A stretch of DNA of 18,240 bases from Actinomycetota bacterium (GCA_020200675.1 JAIVIG010000284.1:1-18240), one strand, 5' to 3'. Shown: positions 1-7,459, counted from the stretch's first letter. The notes: generated by a model not told the origin, from the letters alone. Program-made: numbers and translations.

Positions 1-982
1 CCTCCGGTTCGTGCGAGCCTTGCAGGGCGAGCCTGCGGCGTATCAAAAGACCAATGATGCCGGCGACCACCAGCAGGGCGCCCGCCCCGAGCACCACAGG
101 AGAAGCACTCTGCGTGGCGGGGAGGGCGGTTGCCACGGCTTCGAAGGGTTCTTCCTCCCCGGCGGTAGACGCTTCATCTTCGGCGGGCGTTGCGCTGCCG
201 GCGGAAGATGCCTCTTCTTCACCGGAGGACGAGCCCCCGGCCTCGGAAGACTCCTCGTCCTTTGCGGCTTGGTCCCTCGAAGCGCCGGTCTCGTCTCCGG
301 AGCTTCCGGCTTCTTCGCTGTCGAGGGCTTCTTCGTCGGAGCGTGTGGCCACGGCGCGGCCGGCGGCGATGGGTGCGCTCTCCTCGGAGGCGCCGGCCTC
401 TCTGGCGGCGCCGAGGGCGGCGAGATAGGCGGCGGTCCCGTCTATGGACCCGGATCCTTCGTCCCCTGCGGCAGCGTCGAAGGCGGCTTCTCTGGCGACG
501 GCACCTATAGCGGCGGTCTCGGCGAGGGCCTCGGCGGTCTCTTCGTCGGCCCCGACCTCCCTGGCGGCCTCCCTGGCGGCGCTGAGGCCAGCGATGTAAG
601 CGGCGGCGCTGTCCACCGCGCCCGGGCCCTCCTCGGCGACGAGGTCGGCAACGGCCTCGGAAGCGGCCTCTTCGGCGGCCATCAGGGCGGCCTGGTTGAC
701 CTGTGGCTCTTCAGACGCGGTACCTACTGCTCCGCAACCCTCGGGAGGGCAGGACTCGACAGGTGGCGTGACGGGGACACCCTCGCACGTCGTGGGGTCC
801 AACGCTTCGGCGACGCAAACCTCGTATGGGGTCACGGGTGCCGCGGGAGGTGGAATCTCCTCCTCGTCGGACGCTGGGACAGGCTCTCCTTCGAGGGGGG
901 CGATCTGCTCCGCCGCTAGAGGAAGAGCGAAGAGCACCAGCAGGAGCGCAGACAACGCCGCGATCAGCAGCGACCTCTTCAA
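1..982 (-). CDS. Secreted Ala/Glu-rich surface protein with LPATQ sorting signal (3' end outside window)
   Basis: The minus-strand frame is open from a TTG start at 982, preceded by a strong AAAGGAGG ribosome site seven bases upstream, and runs off the left edge after at least 327 codons. Residues 1 to about 24 form a signal peptide (Lys-Arg, a Leu/Ala/Val core, then Leu-Ala-Ala). The mature part is Ala/Glu-rich, has four Cys within its first ~70 residues and holds two related copies of an AAAYxAxLxAAREA...GAxEExA helix. A Ser/Glu/Gly-rich spacer follows. The end has a sortase signal: LPATQ (codons at about 117-131), then a hydrophobic helix (VVLGAGALLVVAGIIGLLI) and RRR. Family knowledge: this motif-helix-charge order marks proteins cut and attached to the wall by a sortase, and a sortase gene lies just upstream. 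Gln at the fifth position is not the canonical Gly. What the protein binds is unknown. Confidence 0.85.
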   Translation of the reverse strand, partial: MKRSLLIAALSALLLVLFALPLAAEQIAPLEGEPVPASDEEEIPPPAAPVTPYEVCVAEALDPTTCEGVPVTPPVESCPPEGCGAVGTASEEPQVNQAALMAAEEAASEAVADLVAEEGPGAVDSAAAYIAGLSAAREAAREVGADEETAEALAETAAIGAVAREAAFDAAAGDEGSGSIDGTAAYLAALGAAREAGASEESAPIAAGRAVATRSDEEALDSEEAGSSGDETGASRDQAAKDEESSEAGGSSSGEEEASSAGSATPAEDEASTAGEEEPFEAVATALPATQSASPVVLGAGALLVVAGIIGLLIRRRLALQGSHEPE

Positions 983-1018
983 GCCTCGCCCCTCCTTTCG
1001 CCTTCGGATACTCTTATG

Positions 1019-1024
1019 ATTATA
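1019..1024 (-). promoter_or_regulatory. Perfect -10 box for the surface-protein gene
   Basis: On the minus strand a consensus TATAAT sits 36 bases upstream of the TTG start, leaving a short leader that carries the AAAGGAGG ribosome site. No good -35 is seen at 16-18 bases; the best match, TGTCCA, fits three of six positions. The gene therefore appears to have its own promoter downstream of the sortase terminator. Confidence 0.6.
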
Positions 1025-1157
1025 ACCTGAGTTCGTGCCTTTTGGACACGATCCGCCCCCGTTCCCGCGCGTCAATCGGCAACGAACACGGTTGTTCCCC
1101 TCGAAGAGGCAAATATCCGCGCTACTTTTTTCCCGAGACATTCCTCTCGCATCGAGC

Positions 1158-1190
1158 AAAGAAAAAGGGCGCCCCCTCGGGGACGCCCCT
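1158..1190 (-). terminator. Intrinsic terminator of the sortase gene
   Basis: Read on the minus strand, GGGCGTCCCC pairs with GGGGGCGCCC in a ten-base-pair stem (one G-U pair) with a two- or three-base apex, followed at once by TTTTTCTTT. It lies about 22 bases past the sortase stop codon and upstream of the surface-protein promoter, so the two minus-strand genes are probably separate transcripts. Confidence 0.85.
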
Positions 1191-1211
1191 CCTTCGCTCT
1201 TTGCGCGGCGC

Positions 1212-1895
1212 CTAGACCTTTTCGGCCCGGACGATCAGGCGCCCCGACTCCGGACCCGAGCTCATCAGGCTGGGGCCTATGGTCCACCAGTCGTCGGGGG
1301 TCTCGGTGCAGACCTGAAGCGAGATCATATCGTCACCGCCCGGGTCCATGACCCAGGTATCGAAGGGCGTGACGGTGAAGACCTCGCTGACCCGGTACGT
1401 GTACTCCTGCCCGAGGGAGTCGGTAAGGGTGATCTCATCCCCCTGCGACATGGCGGGCAAGCTATAGAAGATGTGGTCGCTGCCGGTACCCGGGAATCCG
1501 ACGCGGTGGCCCGCGATGTAAGTGTTGGAACCGGGCTGCCAGGGGGCTCCCGATACGAGCTGCGCCCCCAGCTCCAGGCCCGTCTCGCCTCCGGCTACTA
1601 TGGCGCCGCTTATACCGAGCTTCGGAACGCTCAGGGACATCGTCGGATCGTCCGGCGCGACGGGTATAGGCTCGTCCTCGTCGCTCGCCGAATCCTCATC
1701 GTCGCCCTCGTCCGCTGCCTCTTCTTCGTCCGCTGACTCCTCGTCCCCTGCGTCTTCGGAGATATTCTCCGGCGCCCCTTCCACCGTCGGGTCCTCGACC
1801 TGGCCGACGCTCTCGCCGTCCGTCTGGGACGACAGGAGATCCGTGCCGAAGAAGATCAACGCTCCGAGGGTCAGAATGGCCAACCCGAGGAACAC
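1212..1895 (-). CDS. Sortase, membrane-anchored, with acidic linker (start uncertain)
   Basis: Cysteine transpeptidase that cleaves a sorting motif and joins the protein to the cell envelope. Numbered from the GTG at 1895: hydrophobic anchor at residues 1-17, a very acidic Asp/Glu/Ser linker at about 28-76, and the catalytic domain from about 85. The triad is His130 in YIAGHR, Cys196 in ISLQVCTE and Arg219 in SGRLIVRAEKV. The overall form resembles actinobacterial class E sortases, but the class is not secure. The start is odd. In-frame sequence upstream of 1895 encodes a plausible cytoplasmic basic tail (FKRRRRTG) that belongs before the helix, yet no ATG, GTG or TTG is in frame. A GGGAGG site at 1965-1960 points to a GTG at 1953, which is in another frame; a CTG at 1955 is in frame. 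Either a rare start or a one-base lesion explains this. Its likely substrate is the neighbouring LPATQ protein. Confidence 0.88.
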   Translation of the reverse strand: MFLGLAILTLGALIFFGTDLLSSQTDGESVGQVEDPTVEGAPENISEDAGDEESADEEEAADEGDDEDSASDEDEPIPVAPDDPTMSLSVPKLGISGAIVAGGETGLELGAQLVSGAPWQPGSNTYIAGHRVGFPGTGSDHIFYSLPAMSQGDEITLTDSLGQEYTYRVSEVFTVTPFDTWVMDPGGDDMISLQVCTETPDDWWTIGPSLMSSGPESGRLIVRAEKV

Positions 1896-1987
1896 GAAGA
1901 GGCCCGTCCGCCGGCGCCTCTTGAACGCACGGAATGTTCGTGGAACTCCGCACAGGTTTCCTCCCGTAGGAGCGTTACCATTGGTTC

Positions 1988-2285
1988 GTGGACCTGCTCG
2001 AAGAACACCGGGACGCGGTGAGGGCCTGCTCGCGCTGCTTCTCCTCGGGAGACGACGCGCCGGTCGGAGGGCTCGCGATCAAGGAGCTCCTGGGAATAAC
2101 GCGCCTCTCGGAGGCGATCGGCGAGACGGTAAGGCGCGATGGGATAGTATATGTGCCCACCCTTCGGGGGCCTCCACGTGGCTCAACGCCCGGAGAACAA
2201 GGAGCGCCTCGACCGAGTGCTCGCGACGCTAAAAGAGCAAGCAGCCATCCTACGGACGGACCGAGAACGGGAGCTTCGACCTTGA
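1988..2285 (+). pseudogene. Uracil-DNA glycosylase-family remnant, internally deleted and frameshifted
   Basis: Three consecutive pieces of one protein are visible in three frames. The first, from GTG 1988, has an N-terminal CSRC motif directly followed by GGLAIKELLGITRLSEAIG. The second has HPSGASTWLN (about 2155-2190). The third has PENKERLDRVLATL and ends at TGA 2283-2285. From family knowledge, GGLAI...LxEAxG, then PHPSGAS.WLN, then PEN is the C-terminus of an actinobacterial uracil-DNA glycosylase-superfamily protein of about 200 residues, while CxxC belongs near its N-terminus. The middle, including the catalytic GxAPG segment, is missing (about 100 residues, an estimate). Both frame changes are repaired by one extra C in a run of C. 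The stop overlaps the ABC ATPase start as TTGA, so it once headed that operon. Confidence 0.7.
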
Positions 2286-3238
2286 ACACGCAGACGGAGA
2301 AGAGAGCGGGCGCCGGGGAGACCACGCTCTTCGCCCGCGGTCTGAGAAAGAGCTACGGTAGCTTCGAGGCCGTAAAGGGCGTGGACTTCGAGGTACACCG
2401 GGGGGAGTGTTTCGGATTTCTGGGGCCCAATGGGGCCGGCAAGACCACGACGATGAAGATGATCTACGCCGCCGCCGTGCCCACGGACGGAGAGCTAAAG
2501 GTCGCGGGCCTCGACGTGAGTAGCGCCGAGAGGGAGGTCAAGCGGCGCATCGGCGTCGTCCCCCAGGAGAACAACCTCGACGAGGACCTCAAGGTAAAGG
2601 AGAACCTCCTCGTCTACGGACGGTACTTCGATCTGCCCCGCAAGCTGGTGCGGCGGCGGGCGGAGGAGCTACTGGAGTTCGTCCAGCTCTCCGACAAGGC
2701 CAGCGCCCAGGTCGATCAGCTCTCGGGCGGGATGAAGAGGAGGCTCCTCGTCGCGCGTGCCCTCATCAACGACCCCGACCTCGTCGTCCTCGACGAGCCG
2801 ACCACCGGCCTCGACCCGCAGGCCCGGCACCTGGTGTGGGACAAGCTGCGCCAGCTCGCAGGCGAGGGAAAGACCCTCGTCCTCACCACTCACTACATGG
2901 ACGAGGCGGCGCAGTTGTGCGACCGCCTGTGCATCATGGAGAGCGGCAGGATCATCGCCGAAGATGCCCCGCGGGCCTTGATCTCCGAACACGTGAGCCC
3001 CGAAGTCCTGGAGTTGCGCGCGAGCCCCGAAGCTCTAGAAAAACTCGCCTCCATCGTCGAGAGTGCGGACGACGACGTCGACCGCGTCGGCGATACTCTC
3101 CTCGTCTACACCTCGGACGCGGAGGCGGTGACGCGGAGGATCAGGGAATCCGGCGTCGAGGTCCGCAACACCCTGCACCGGCAGGCGAGCCTCGAGGACG
3201 TCTTCCTCAAGCTCACGGGCCGGAGGCTCGTGGACTGA
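2282..3238 (+). CDS. ABC exporter ATP-binding subunit (NodI/DrrA-like)
   Basis: ATPase that powers the ABC-2 permease encoded immediately downstream. The TTG start at 2282 was chosen because it follows a GGAGC site and begins just before the conserved domain; the same frame is open further upstream, but that part encodes the glycosylase remnant. The 318-residue product has Walker A GPNGAGKTTT (48-57), Q-loop Gln95, signature LSGGM (147-151), Walker B LVVLDEP (167-173) and switch His204 in LTTHYMDEA. A C-terminal accessory domain of about 100 residues ends in SLEDVFLKLTGR, typical of the drug, lipo-oligosaccharide and polysaccharide exporter group. Its TGA overlaps the permease ATG as ATGA, indicating translational coupling. 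The cargo cannot be told from sequence. Confidence 0.93.
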   Translation: MNTQTEKRAGAGETTLFARGLRKSYGSFEAVKGVDFEVHRGECFGFLGPNGAGKTTTMKMIYAAAVPTDGELKVAGLDVSSAEREVKRRIGVVPQENNLDEDLKVKENLLVYGRYFDLPRKLVRRRAEELLEFVQLSDKASAQVDQLSGGMKRRLLVARALINDPDLVVLDEPTTGLDPQARHLVWDKLRQLAGEGKTLVLTTHYMDEAAQLCDRLCIMESGRIIAEDAPRALISEHVSPEVLELRASPEALEKLASIVESADDDVDRVGDTLLVYTSDAEAVTRRIRESGVEVRNTLHRQASLEDVFLKLTGRRLVD

Positions 3239-4035
3239 TGGGCGGGGTGAGGCTTCCATCGCCGCGCGGCGCGTTCCGGGTCTGGCAGCGCAACGCGACC
3301 ATCTTCCGCAAATACTGGAAGACCATCCTGCTCCCGAACCTCTTCGAGCCCCTGCTGTATCTCGTGGCCCTGGGCCTGGGGCTCGGGGCGTTCATCCGCG
3401 AGGGCGGGATAAACGGGCTGACGTACACCCAGTACATAGCGCCGGGGTTGTTGGCGAGCAACGCCATGTTCGCGGCCTCCTTCGAGAGCACCTTCAACAC
3501 GTACATTCGGTTAAAGATCGGGCGCATCTACGACGCCATCATCTCGACCCCGGTCAACGCCGAGGACGTCGTAGCCGGGGAGTACTTGTGGGCGGGGACC
3601 CGGGCGGCGCTGTACGGGACGGCGTTTCTCGGGGTGCTCACGGCTTTGGGGCTCTTCTCGGAGGCGCCGCTCATCTCTTCTCCCTGGGCCTTCCTCATCC
3701 CGCCGGTGTTGCTGGTGGTCGGGATCATGTTCAGCGTCATGGGTACGTTGTTTACCAGCCTCATCTCGAGCATCGACTTCTACGCCTACTACTTCACGCT
3801 CGTGGTCACGCCCCTGTTTCTCTTCTCGGGCATCTTCTTCCCCATCGAGGACTTCCCGTCCCCGGTTCCCGAGATAGCCTGGTTCACTCCCCTGTACCAC
3901 GCGGTGAACGTGTGCCGGGCCCTGGCGACAGGCCCATCCCCGGCCGTGCTCGTGGATGTGGCCTGGATCCTGGTCTTCACCGCGGCGCTTTCGCTGCTCC
4001 CCATCCGTTTCATGCGCAAGCGGCTCATCAGCTAG
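3238..4035 (+). CDS. ABC-2 type permease (NodJ/DrrB-like)
   Basis: Membrane half of the exporter whose ATPase ends at the same bases. The ATG at 3238 overlaps the previous stop; the frame is open far upstream, but that part only shadows the ATPase gene. The 265-residue product starts with a cytoplasmic segment (FRVWQRNATIFRKYWKT) leading into LLPNLFEPLLYLVALGLGLG, the pattern of NodJ-type permeases. About six hydrophobic helices follow, with a conserved-looking TPLFLFSGIFFPIEDFP segment before the fifth to sixth helices and a basic C-terminal end (RFMRKRLIS). Length and topology fit the ABC-2 family. It would form a homodimer with two ATPase copies. Substrate unknown; drug, lipid or glycan export are all possible. 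Confidence 0.92.
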   Translation: MGGVRLPSPRGAFRVWQRNATIFRKYWKTILLPNLFEPLLYLVALGLGLGAFIREGGINGLTYTQYIAPGLLASNAMFAASFESTFNTYIRLKIGRIYDAIISTPVNAEDVVAGEYLWAGTRAALYGTAFLGVLTALGLFSEAPLISSPWAFLIPPVLLVVGIMFSVMGTLFTSLISSIDFYAYYFTLVVTPLFLFSGIFFPIEDFPSPVPEIAWFTPLYHAVNVCRALATGPSPAVLVDVAWILVFTAALSLLPIRFMRKRLIS

Positions 4036-4065
4036 CCAGCGTTGCAGCGCCGTTCTTGCTGGCGG

Positions 4066-4094
4066 CTGAAAGCCGGGCGCCGACTGCTTAGAAT
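4066..4094 (+). promoter_or_regulatory. Promoter of the acetyltransferase gene, predicting a leaderless mRNA
   Basis: A -35 CTGAAA (four of six consensus) and a -10 TAGAAT (five of six) are separated by exactly 17 bases. The -10 ends six bases before the ATG at 4101, so transcription should begin at or next to the start codon. No ribosome site precedes the ATG, which agrees. Confidence 0.6.
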
Positions 4095-4100
4095 TGCGGG

Positions 4101-4724
4101 ATGGCGGAGAACGTTTTTGTCGTGCGTGCGGCGGAGTCCCGGGACAATGCGGCGATCGCCGGCCTCGTGGTCGAGGGGTTTTTGGATAAATTCCGTCCCG
4201 TCTTCGGGAAGCGGATGGACCGGTCGGTAAAGATCATGGAGAAGTGGGTGCGCCTGGAGCACGATCTGGGCGGCGTCTCATCCCTCGTGATCGAAGGTCC
4301 CGGACCGGGGGAGATCCCGGCGAGCGTCGGCGTCCGTATCGGGAGGTCGGAAGACGACGCCCTCGCGCGAGGCCTGTGGAAGACCCTGCGCCGGCACCTG
4401 GGGTTCGTGCGCGCCGGCTGGGCAGCGACCCTGCTCTCTTACCCCCGCTACATCGCCAACTCCTCCGAAGCTTATATCGAGCGCCTCGTCGTCTCCCACG
4501 AGCACCGCAAACAGGGGATGGGAAGCGCCCTGCTGGACGCGGCGGAGGCCCTGGCACGCGAGTCCGGCAAAGAGACCGTGGGGCTACACGTCAGCGGCGG
4601 CAACGTCGCCGCACTAGTACTCTATGAGTCCTACGGCTACGAGGAAAGCTCTCGCCAACGCTCGCTCCTCACCGGCTACTTCCTCGGTATCCGGGACTGG
4701 CTGTACCTGCAAAAAGAGCTCTGA
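4101..4724 (+). CDS. GNAT-family N-acetyltransferase
   Basis: Acetyl-CoA-dependent transferase of the GNAT fold; 207 residues. The acetyl-CoA pyrophosphate loop is visible as VSHEHRKQGMGSALL (about 131-145, matching the R/QxxGxG/A motif), followed by the helix DAAEALARESG. The next strand and helix, LHVSGGNVAALVLYESYGYEE (about 162-182), match motif B, where the Asn and the Tyr of LYESYGY are usual. The N-terminal half holds the substrate side (VRAAESRDNAAIAGLVVEGF) plus an insertion of about 40 residues rich in Trp and Arg (LWKTLRRHLGFVRAGW). The ATG follows a -10 box directly, so it appears to be a separate leaderless transcript rather than part of the ABC operon. Substrate unknown. Confidence 0.92.
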   Translation: MAENVFVVRAAESRDNAAIAGLVVEGFLDKFRPVFGKRMDRSVKIMEKWVRLEHDLGGVSSLVIEGPGPGEIPASVGVRIGRSEDDALARGLWKTLRRHLGFVRAGWAATLLSYPRYIANSSEAYIERLVVSHEHRKQGMGSALLDAAEALARESGKETVGLHVSGGNVAALVLYESYGYEESSRQRSLLTGYFLGIRDWLYLQKEL

Positions 4725-4751
4725 GCAGTTCCGCGGCGCCCACGGCTTCCT

Positions 4752-5398
4752 TTACCTGCCGAAGCCCGGCGCGGCGCCGGCGAAGGAGCCATACAGCACG
4801 AGCGCAAGGTTCAGGACCAGATAAAAGATCCACGGTAGCGCCACGGCGAGCATCGCCCGGGGCGTGCTCGTCTGGTGGGCGGCCCGCACCGCTATACCGC
4901 TGAAGAAGACGCCGAAGAACACCGCGACGAGGGGACCCACGAACGACACGAGGAAGCCGAGCGCGTAGATCACCGACGTGTAGGCCAGGACCCTGAAGGT
5001 CGCCCCGAAGCCAGATCCCTTCCCGACCGCGATCACCACCAATTGATGCCAGAAAAGCGCCACGACGAACGTAAACAGCGCGAGACAGACCGCGAAAACC
5101 GCCAGCACCACGGGCAAGCACGCCACGGCGAGTAGCCAGAAAGCAGGCTCCCCGCAACCCCCGTAGAGTTCCCGAACAGACCGGCGTAGATCTCGCCGGC
5201 CAACCTCAGCATCGCGGGCAAAGCAAATAACGCCGACCCCCAAGCGTAGCTCGCGACCACGAAGAGCGCGGGCCTCAAGAGCCCTCCGGCCCCGGCGACC
5301 GCGGCGAAGAAGCGTTGCGTGTCGAAGAGCGCATCGCGAGCGACGCGGAGGTAGCTCTTTAGTGGGGAACCCGGCTCGAAGTCCCGGTACTCGTGCAT
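4752..5398 (-). pseudogene. Yip1-like membrane protein, interrupted by one frameshift
   Basis: Two overlapping frames make one protein of about 215 residues. The first runs from ATG 5398 (MHEYRDFEPGSPLKSYLRVA) through one membrane helix to about FGNSTGVAG. The second continues from EPAFWLLAVACLPVVL to the stop at 4752, with three to four more helices and a C-terminal AHQTSTPRAMLAVALPW segment. The frames join if a run of four G (plus strand CCCC at 5150-5153) gains one base. The layout (short soluble start with a RDALFDTQRFF-type motif, then about five helices) fits the Yip1 domain family, whose bacterial members are uncharacterised. The ATG lies 11 bases past the stop of the large membrane-protein gene, so it is the last gene of that cluster. 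It may be truly broken or a base-call error. Confidence 0.7.
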
Positions 5399-5409
5399 GA
5401 TGGGCGGCG

Positions 5410-7020
5410 CTACGGGATGTCCGGCATGGGCGGTTCGCGCAGCTTCTCCATCGGGGAGGGTTGGGACGCGTCCTCCTGGGGCGCGGTCTCGACCGCCTGG
5501 TCCTCTACGACGATGGGCTGGGAGATGATCCAGAGGCTAAAGACGGTGTAGAGGATCATCAGCGCGAGCATGGGAAGCTGGCTTCGCAAGGCCCGCCCCG
5601 GATCCTCGAACAGCCGCAGCGCGATCAGGTGCGCCAGGTACACGGCGACGACGTGCCCGGCGACTATCAAAGAGACCTGCGAATACCAGACGAAAGCCGC
5701 GCCTACCACGCCAGGGTCGATGCTGTAACCGGCGGTCCCGAAGAGGTCCCAGCCCCACCCGAACGGATCCGAGACGTGCCGGACGATCCCCTGTCCCTGA
5801 ACGAGCAAGAGCGTGTAGTAGTGGGCGACCTGGTAGGCGACCGCGATGGGCACGAGCGAATAAACGTACGCCGCGGCGAACCTACGCAGCCTGCCCGTTT
5901 CCCCGCCGAAGAGCTGGCTCAGCTTTACGAAGCCCAGGTAAGCGGCGAAGAAGACGAGCGGCAGCGCCACCAGCCCTACCACCTGGGGCAGGGAGAGGTC
6001 TCTGCGCAGCTCGTTCCACAGCGGGGTCTCCAGCAGGCCGTCGAAGGCCAACCCCGCCAGCACCACGATCACAAAGAACACGCCGCCCGGAGGCACGGGC
6101 TCGGGACGGCTCAAACCGACGGCGGGAGGGCGCAGGTTTAGCTCGCGGTCTTCAGGCGCGGCCCTCGCGAAGCACTCGTAGCAGTTCACGCAACCCTTCT
6201 CGATGGTCCCGCAGGCGTCGGAGCAACCCCGGCAGAGCTTCGGGTCTCTGACCCGCACCTCGGTCGACGCGAACCTCGCCAGGAGACCGAATAAGACCGA
6301 GAACACCTCGCCCCTTCGCAGCCAGGTCTCCTTACCGTAGACGGCCATGCCGCCCCAGACGAGGACCGAGTAGGTGAGGACAAGAACGGCTATGTAGACC
6401 GGCGTGGACGAGCCCGGGAAGACGTTCTCGACCCACACAAAGACGCCATAGAGAGCAACCGCCGGCCAGAGGCCCCAGGAGGCCGGGTAGGGTTCACGAA
6501 GCTCGAGGCCGTTCCTCGCCCCGAGGCGGCGGACGAGCGCCTCGGCCCACTCGAAGAGGATCTTCCAGGGGTTCACGAGCGCCCAGAGGTTACCCACGAA
6601 CGCCGTGAAGAAGCCCAGGCCGACCCACCAGATGATCCAGACAAAGGTCGGGGCGAAGTTGGCGTCCGCGTTCTGCCGCCCGAGGAGACCGGTGAGCACG
6701 ACGAGGAGAAAGAGCCCGACCGAGAGCAGTCGCAGCCCGAGCAGCAACGTCCGGCTGGTGAGCACCACCCGCAGGAACCCGACCCGCAGGAGGTCGAAGC
6801 GGGGGTAGAGGTACGGTGCGTCCTCTCCAGCTTTTCGCTTACCGGAGAACAAGCTGATCGGGACGAAAGAAGCCAGAACCGCGGCGCCTGCGCCATAGAG
6901 GTACAGCCAGAGCGGTAGCGGGAGGTCGTAGCTTTGCCCGAACCCGTGTGCTAGTGCCGGTTGGGGGACGATCGGCAAGAGCAGAAGCGGCGCGAGGATC
7001 GGGACTAGAGCGCGGCGCAT
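5410..7020 (-). CDS. Polytopic membrane protein with His-led mature N-terminus and six-Cys cluster
   Basis: I chose ATG 7020 because it has an AGGGG site and begins a clean signal peptide; the longer frame would overlap the upstream gene. The 536-residue product has a signal peptide ending PQPALA, so the predicted mature protein begins HGFGQSYDLPLPL. About 12 hydrophobic helices follow. Between them, in a soluble loop, lies CX2CX3CX6CX2CX2C (Cys263, 266, 270, 277, 280, 283). Later helices carry spaced His residues (VAHYY, VRHVSDP, GHVVAVYLAH). From memory, proteins beginning AHGFGxxYDLPxPL are often labelled fenitrothion hydrolase in actinobacterial genomes; I would not assign that activity here. 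The Cys cluster could bind an iron-sulfur centre or zinc. The gene follows the cupredoxin-like gene by ten bases and precedes the Yip1-like gene by eleven, so all three are probably co-transcribed. Confidence 0.8.
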   Translation of the reverse strand: MRRALVPILAPLLLLPIVPQPALAHGFGQSYDLPLPLWLYLYGAGAAVLASFVPISLFSGKRKAGEDAPYLYPRFDLLRVGFLRVVLTSRTLLLGLRLLSVGLFLLVVLTGLLGRQNADANFAPTFVWIIWWVGLGFFTAFVGNLWALVNPWKILFEWAEALVRRLGARNGLELREPYPASWGLWPAVALYGVFVWVENVFPGSSTPVYIAVLVLTYSVLVWGGMAVYGKETWLRRGEVFSVLFGLLARFASTEVRVRDPKLCRGCSDACGTIEKGCVNCYECFARAAPEDRELNLRPPAVGLSRPEPVPPGGVFFVIVVLAGLAFDGLLETPLWNELRRDLSLPQVVGLVALPLVFFAAYLGFVKLSQLFGGETGRLRRFAAAYVYSLVPIAVAYQVAHYYTLLLVQGQGIVRHVSDPFGWGWDLFGTAGYSIDPGVVGAAFVWYSQVSLIVAGHVVAVYLAHLIALRLFEDPGRALRSQLPMLALMILYTVFSLWIISQPIVVEDQAVETAPQEDASQPSPMEKLREPPMPDIP

Positions 7021-7030
7021 CGCACCGCCC

Positions 7031-7420
7031 CTAGCGTGGCTGCACGAGGAGCGTGCCCAGTTGGGCCTCCGTCTCGTGGTCTTCGATCTCGAACCGACCG
7101 GTCGCATCCGCTTCGAACGAGAGCTCGGTTTCCTCGCCCGGCAAAACGTCCCCCTCCACGTCGTAGCCGTGCACGTGGACCTCGACCGGACTCTCCGAGG
7201 TCAACCGGAGCGTCACGAAATCCCTCTCCTCCGCGTTGATCTCGGCAGGCTCCATGGCGCCGCCCTCGATCGCGACATCGTAGTCGCGCTCCTGCGGTTC
7301 GTCTGCGGGGGTTTCGGTAGGATCGTCGTCTTTAGTGGAGGTGGAGTCAGGGCGTAACGCCAAGAACAGGACGCCCAGACCTAGTACAACCAGAACGATC
7401 ACGACCACGGTTCTGTTCAC
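7031..7420 (-). CDS. Membrane-anchored cupredoxin-like protein
   Basis: Small protein with one N-terminal anchor (VVVIVLVVLGLGVLFLAL), an acidic Asp/Thr/Glu linker and a beta-rich domain of about 85 residues. The domain has the cupredoxin-type pattern ...VTLRLTSESPVEVHVHGYD...TGRFEIEDHETEAQLGTLLVQP. The His residues of VHVHGYD and DHET fall where such domains carry metal ligands, but the usual Cys ligand is absent, so copper binding is only possible. GTG 7420 was preferred over GTG 7438 because AGGAG lies seven bases before it; the longer form adds MSRRSL. It is the first gene of a three-gene cluster, ten bases ahead of the polytopic His/Cys membrane protein, and may serve it as an external partner. 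Confidence 0.75.
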   Translation of the reverse strand: MNRTVVVIVLVVLGLGVLFLALRPDSTSTKDDDPTETPADEPQERDYDVAIEGGAMEPAEINAEERDFVTLRLTSESPVEVHVHGYDVEGDVLPGEETELSFEADATGRFEIEDHETEAQLGTLLVQPR

Positions 7421-7459
7421 CAAGCTTCTCCTCGACACCCTAGCCCGGCAACCTCAGAT

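Noticed and set aside
11..919. Long plus-strand open frame, Gly-rich, about 300 residues
   Set aside because: It is the antisense shadow of the Ala/Glu-rich surface protein. The minus strand has the ribosome site, signal peptide and sorting signal; the plus product has no motif and extreme composition.
1988..2281. N-terminal extension of the ABC ATPase in the same open frame
   Set aside because: The extension matches a glycosylase remnant, and the ATPase has its own TTG start with a GGAGC site right before its conserved domain.
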